DNA of 64,000 nt from Tetmemena sp. SeJ-2015 (taxonomy: Eukaryota; Ciliophora; Spirotrichea; Sporadotrichida; Oxytrichidae): positions 26,658 through 90,657 of the forward strand of contig JAJKFJ010022821.1 of assembly GCA_027382625.1 (NCBI GenBank), given 5' to 3'. How positions within the stretch are numbered: the stretch's first letter is position 1; every line of letters starts with the position of its first letter. The position numbers and the translations under genes are program-made. This document shows, in pieces, positions 60,401 through 64,000 of this stretch. The notes under the pieces are model-generated. The model had not been told where the DNA came from. It saw nothing but the letters and a program-made list of their open reading frames with translations, and ran no database searches.

Positions 60401-63400
60401 ACTTCACCAATAATTTTGCTAACAAGTCTGGAGGAGCCATCTATTGGAATGATGAGAGGCCAATACTGCTATCCTCTAACAAGTTCAGTTTCACAAATAA
60501 CTTAGCAAACGTATATGCAGATAACATAGGCAGCTACCCATAAATGATTGTTGCCATCAATTAGACTCTTATTTAAATAAAAATTTTGAAAAATTATAAG
60601 CTAAATTGTAGACTATGTAAGATATTATGAGCAACTTAAATTGCTTTATAGTTATGAAAAGCAAATTTAAAGAGCTAACCCTACCAATGCAGTTTAAGAA
60701 AGGAGAGTTCTATAAGAATAAAGAGAGCTAAGTGATACATCTGACTATACTTCTAATCAGACTTCCTCAAATACTAAGGATCAGAGAAGCGGCGGCACTT
60801 TACCTACTATGTACCTGGCCCTAGCTGATACCTACGGTTAATTTGTGGGAACCTCAAATAGCTAAAAGTTGGACATCTCTATAAAGACTAAGCAAACTGA
60901 TGAGAAGATTACAGGAAAGTACCAAGCTATTTTGACTGGCATTATTCTTTTATTTAATGTTCACTACCACATTTTACTCAGCAGTGGAGTTTATAAGTTA
61001 GAAGGAGTGACTTTCACAGCCTCTCCAGGTTTCAACTATACTCTTTCATACACATCTGAAGGAGTAGACACCACAAAGCCTGCTAATCAAGAATTTCTCT
61101 CTTTAAAGAATAGCTTCATTTCTCTTGCATCAGGTTCATCATCCTCTTCTTCTGTATCGACTACTAGCACTAGTGAATTCACTGTGGATGTCAGTTTAAG
61201 AGAATGCGAATTAGGAGAGAGTTTTACTGAATCAGGATAGTAAGAATACTTAAAAGGCTTAAAATAAATGTAGATGCGATCCTTGCACTGAAGGAAGCAC
61301 TTACTCTCTAGTTAAAATGACGCAACCCGGAGATTGCACAAAGTGCCCTACTACTTAAGCAGTGTGTAACGGTGGTGCTAATATTGGACCTCAGCCAGGC
61401 TACAAATATATTTAGATTACTTTTTTACTGGAGGAAGAATTCTAAACTTCAGTCATGTATAGTGCATAATATACCAAGCTGCTTGTAAGCTTATGATATC
61501 ATATTAAATAATTTCAAGAATGATTGCTATCGCCTTACATATAAGATCCATTAAAGAATCTATGACATAGTTTCGATATCAAGGATATCTTTGTGCAAGA
61601 CTTTGAATTAACACAGTTGCTATTTCACTTAATCTCATTAATTTTAAATGCTATGTCATAATGCTTGAATTCGCAGCCAATTGTTTTCAGAATATTCTGC
61701 TAATATTTAATATTTATCTTTGTATTGAGCATGATGATTAGATCAACACTTAAAGGAGCCGCTAATGTTAAAAATGTGACAAGTGTATTCCAGAAGATTC
61801 TTCTAAATCACATCCAACTTGTGGTACTGACTGCATCTTTCGACTTTAATTGGCCCCAGATTGTGCTTTCATACTTCCAAGCTAATCAGACAGTCGGTGA
61901 AGCTTCTAATTAGATATTCTCCGTAGATTTAAAATTTAAAATAATTTATTGATTAAGATTGCTTTTTGAATAAAGACCCAGGCTAAATAAACATAAATAT
62001 ATCTACACTGACGACCTTGTTGACTCTTCAAGCTCTAGTGACACAAGCAAGGATTCACTTATTCCTTTCAGAATCTAATAAATATTTGATCTTCTATTTC
62101 AAACTTGTCTTGTTTGGAATCCTCCCACTTTTATTGACGATCATAAGTTATGTAGTTTGGGCATTCATTTACAGAAAGAATATTAAAAGTCCATCTTTCA
62201 AAGCTAGTTCTACATCCTCAGTGGTTATTCTTCTATTTCTAGTGCACCCAAATATAGTGAAATATGTCTTCAACACCTTCAAGTAAGTTCTCTCTTAAGG
62301 TTTCTTAAAATTCTATAGCTGCGTGGATATAGACGGAGACAAAAGACTCAAGAATGACCTAGAAGTAGTTTGCTATTAAGGTCAGCACTCTCTGTGGGCG
62401 TTGGGGGTAGGAGCTCCTGCTCTGATTGTCTGGGGAATGGGTATTCCACTCTTCTCCTTCATACTTCTGATGAGGAACTAGACAAAACTAGATACTTTGG
62501 ATGTGAAGCAGAAATATGGGTTCTTGTTTAGAGGTTACAAACTGAGATTCTATTACTGGGAAACAGTCATCATGTATCGCAAAATCTTCCTGATCTTTGT
62601 CAAGTCTTCCTAGTCTAATATGGAGTTATTACATAAGCAAAAGAGAATTTATTATTTTCTTTAAGCTCTTTTGGTGTTTTTTTATAATAATTTTTGTTTT
62701 AAAAATAAAATTAAAAAAAAAACTTTTTTAAATTAGCTTGAGACACTTTCTATAATCTGTTCTTTGATGACTATATTCTGTGGTATTTTCTTTATAGTAT
62801 CTGTTGACTCCACAGACACTTCATCAGGAACAACCTCAAATTCGTTTGGTGGGGATCTAACTGAAAACACAAAATTCCTTCTTTTCTGATTTCCTGTTTT
62901 AGAAAATAATTTTTTTGCACCCTTTTTTATTTAAGATGAAAACTTTTTAACTAAAAATGTTTAAAAACCCCCTTCCTAAATTTTTAACTTTATTTTGTCA
63001 ACTCACAAAAAATCCTACTTAAAAGGAGAAATAATGAGAAATCTCTAAGAAAAATAAAAATTTTTATAAATTTGGGTAGGGAAAAAAGGTTTTGAGAAAT
63101 GCTTCTTTCCCTTTTTCCAAAAGGGGAAAAAAACTTTTCTCAAAAAAAAAAATTTCCCCCCTGGCATTTTAAAGAAAAAATTAAAAAAAAAAATTAAAAT
63201 TTTAAAATTTATTTTTTAAAAATTTTAAAACTTTAAAAGTTTTATTTACTTTTTAATAAAGAAGACTAAACTCAAGAACTTCAAAAGAAGCCAAAAGCAA
63301 AAATACATCCTACTAAGGCAATTGATGAGCCAGTTGCTGAATATTATTCTCTTTCTTTAAGATGAATAAGATGAAATGAATGATAAGAATACTCAATCTG

Positions 63401-63645
63401 AAGATGAGGAGGTTGCTAACAAGCAGTAGAAGATTTTATCCAACCTCAAGAAAGACTAGAAACTAGGCAGATACCTACAGGAATTAATCCAAGAATTAGA
63501 AAAACAAGATCATGACATGCCAGCCCCTGAAACCTTAATCACTCACAACCTTCAGAGCTATAAATATCACTTAATGTATTTCTTTATTAAGCCAAGTGGT
63601 GAGCACCAATCCTCGATATATGATAAACATGAGCCAAGCAAGTGA
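54500..63645 (+). CDS. Surface protein: parallel beta-helix, Cys-rich repeats and C-terminal multi-pass membrane domain
   Basis: Large ciliate-type cell-surface protein. 54.5-54.9 kb has ITIKNNRFKGN-like helix turns. 55,020-55,920 is a clean 300-codon frame with CGGVIVSLNTFSHN, SVNVTLDGLTFNNNF-like turns and sequons NYT, NVT, NIT, NMS (extracellular). 60.3-60.6 kb has SGGAIYWNDERPILLSSNKF, the usual close of the helix. A Ser-rich loop and CDPCTEG, CTKCPTTQAVCNGG follow, then YWRKNSKLQSCIVHNIPSC, SFDFNWPQIVLSYF, SVDCFLNKD and membrane helices (ILPLLLTIISYVVWAFIY, SVVILLFLVHPNIVKYVF, APALIVWGMGIPLFSFILL, YYWETVIMYRKIFLIFV, SLMTIFCGIFFIVSV). A charged cytoplasmic tail follows. The end is uncertain: TGA 63643-63645 or, in another frame, 63788-63790. 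55.9-60.3 and 62.6-63.2 kb are degraded; many IESs are likely. Confidence 0.75.
55920..60320. other. Homopolymer-laden, degraded part of the surface-protein gene
   Basis: Long runs of A, T, G or C (6-10) in patterns such as ggggaaaa and ttttaaaa interrupt recognisable beta-helix pieces (56,690-56,990; 57,190-57,480; 58,300-58,560). Where the inverted copy B is available, that copy has normal run lengths. This looks like poor base calling rather than biology. Confidence 0.65.
61404..61428 (+). other. IES with pointer TAC, absent from copy A
   Basis: TAC at 61401-61403 and 61426-61428 flanks an AT-rich 25-nt unit. Removing it joins GPQPGY to WRKNSKLQSC, the usual PGYWRK motif of this family. 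The inverted copy A (36,080-36,097) reads ggctactgg without the insert. Confidence 0.82.
61930..61960 (+). other. IES with pointer GATT in the surface-protein gene
   Basis: GATT at 61926-61929 and 61957-61960. Excising 31 AT-rich bases joins SNQIFSVD to CFLNKD, giving the family motif FSxDC. Confidence 0.82.
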
Positions 63646-64000
63646 CTCCTCAAACAAGAGTCTGATTGATAAGGCTAACTTAAAATCTTAAAATTAAATT
63701 GGAAATAGCCACCAAACTAAATCCGCCTTCTTTATCTCAAAAGATGGCAAAAGGCAATCTAAAAAAATTTTCCGGGCAAAACCAAATTGAAGGGGCCAAA
63801 GAACTATTTTAAACAAAAAGAAATCTTTAAAATCATCAGTTTGCTTTCCCAATCAAAATTTGATTTTATTAAACCCGCAGTGGGAAATGATAACCAGGTA
63901 AAAAACAGGGGCTTAGTAAAATATATATCCAGAGATAAAAAACCAATTTTTTGGATGATAGGGTGAGAAAAAGTAAATAGAGCTAAGCACTTAGCGAAAG

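Overview
The window reads as germline (micronuclear) DNA of a hypotrich/stichotrich ciliate, Oxytricha- or Stylonychia-like. Two observations support this. First, conserved proteins read correctly only if TAA and TAG are glutamine and TGA is the sole stop. Second, several conserved reading frames are interrupted by short AT-rich inserts (24-58 nt, one of about 218 nt) that lack GT-AG ends and are flanked by short direct repeats. Removing the insert plus one repeat copy restores the expected protein. This is the signature of internal eliminated sequences (IESs) between macronuclear-destined segments (MDSs) joined at pointers. Ordinary short GT-AG introns (about 25-70 nt) are also present. No telomere, rRNA, tRNA or CRISPR array was seen.

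Positions 1-32.2 kb are gene-dense and mostly clean. In order: an SK-like potassium channel (cut by the left edge), an arrestin-like protein, the N-terminal half of the spliceosomal helicase Brr2, a calmodulin-like EF-hand protein, a hybrid histidine kinase (-), a small membrane protein (-), a mitochondrial-type 3-hydroxyacyl-CoA dehydrogenase (-), a TTD14-like P-loop/CYTH protein, a large unrecognised Ser/Gln-rich protein (-), a large MGxxxCC protein with a C2-like N-terminus, a Gln-rich coiled-coil protein, the U3 processome WD40 protein Utp13 (-), and a small coiled-coil protein (-). Most are housekeeping or signalling genes with no common pathway. Their proximity reflects germline layout, not operons.

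Positions 32.2-63.9 kb are rearranged. A next piece of Brr2 lies at 33.3 kb, 26 kb from the first part. A partial Utp13 copy (36.7-37.5 kb), a partial copy of the large MGxxxCC gene (47.9-50.2 kb) and two blocks of a beta-helix surface-protein gene (36.1-36.7 and 40.2-43.0 kb) are all inverted relative to better or longer versions at 30.4-31.2, 23.6-25.7 and 54.5-63.6 kb. Between them lie stretches poor in homopolymers and without conserved frames, in which a few heavily altered copies of neighbouring segments can be recognised. The right-hand surface-protein gene (54.5-63.6 kb) has beta-helix, Cys-rich and multi-pass membrane parts, but 55.9-60.3 and 62.6-63.2 kb are degraded by runs of single bases that look like poor base calling.

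The most interesting biology is the fragmented, partly dispersed gene architecture and the differing IES or pointer state between two germline copies. The main caution is that the noisy stretches, the homopolymer-laden stretches and some inverted copies could be assembly artefacts.
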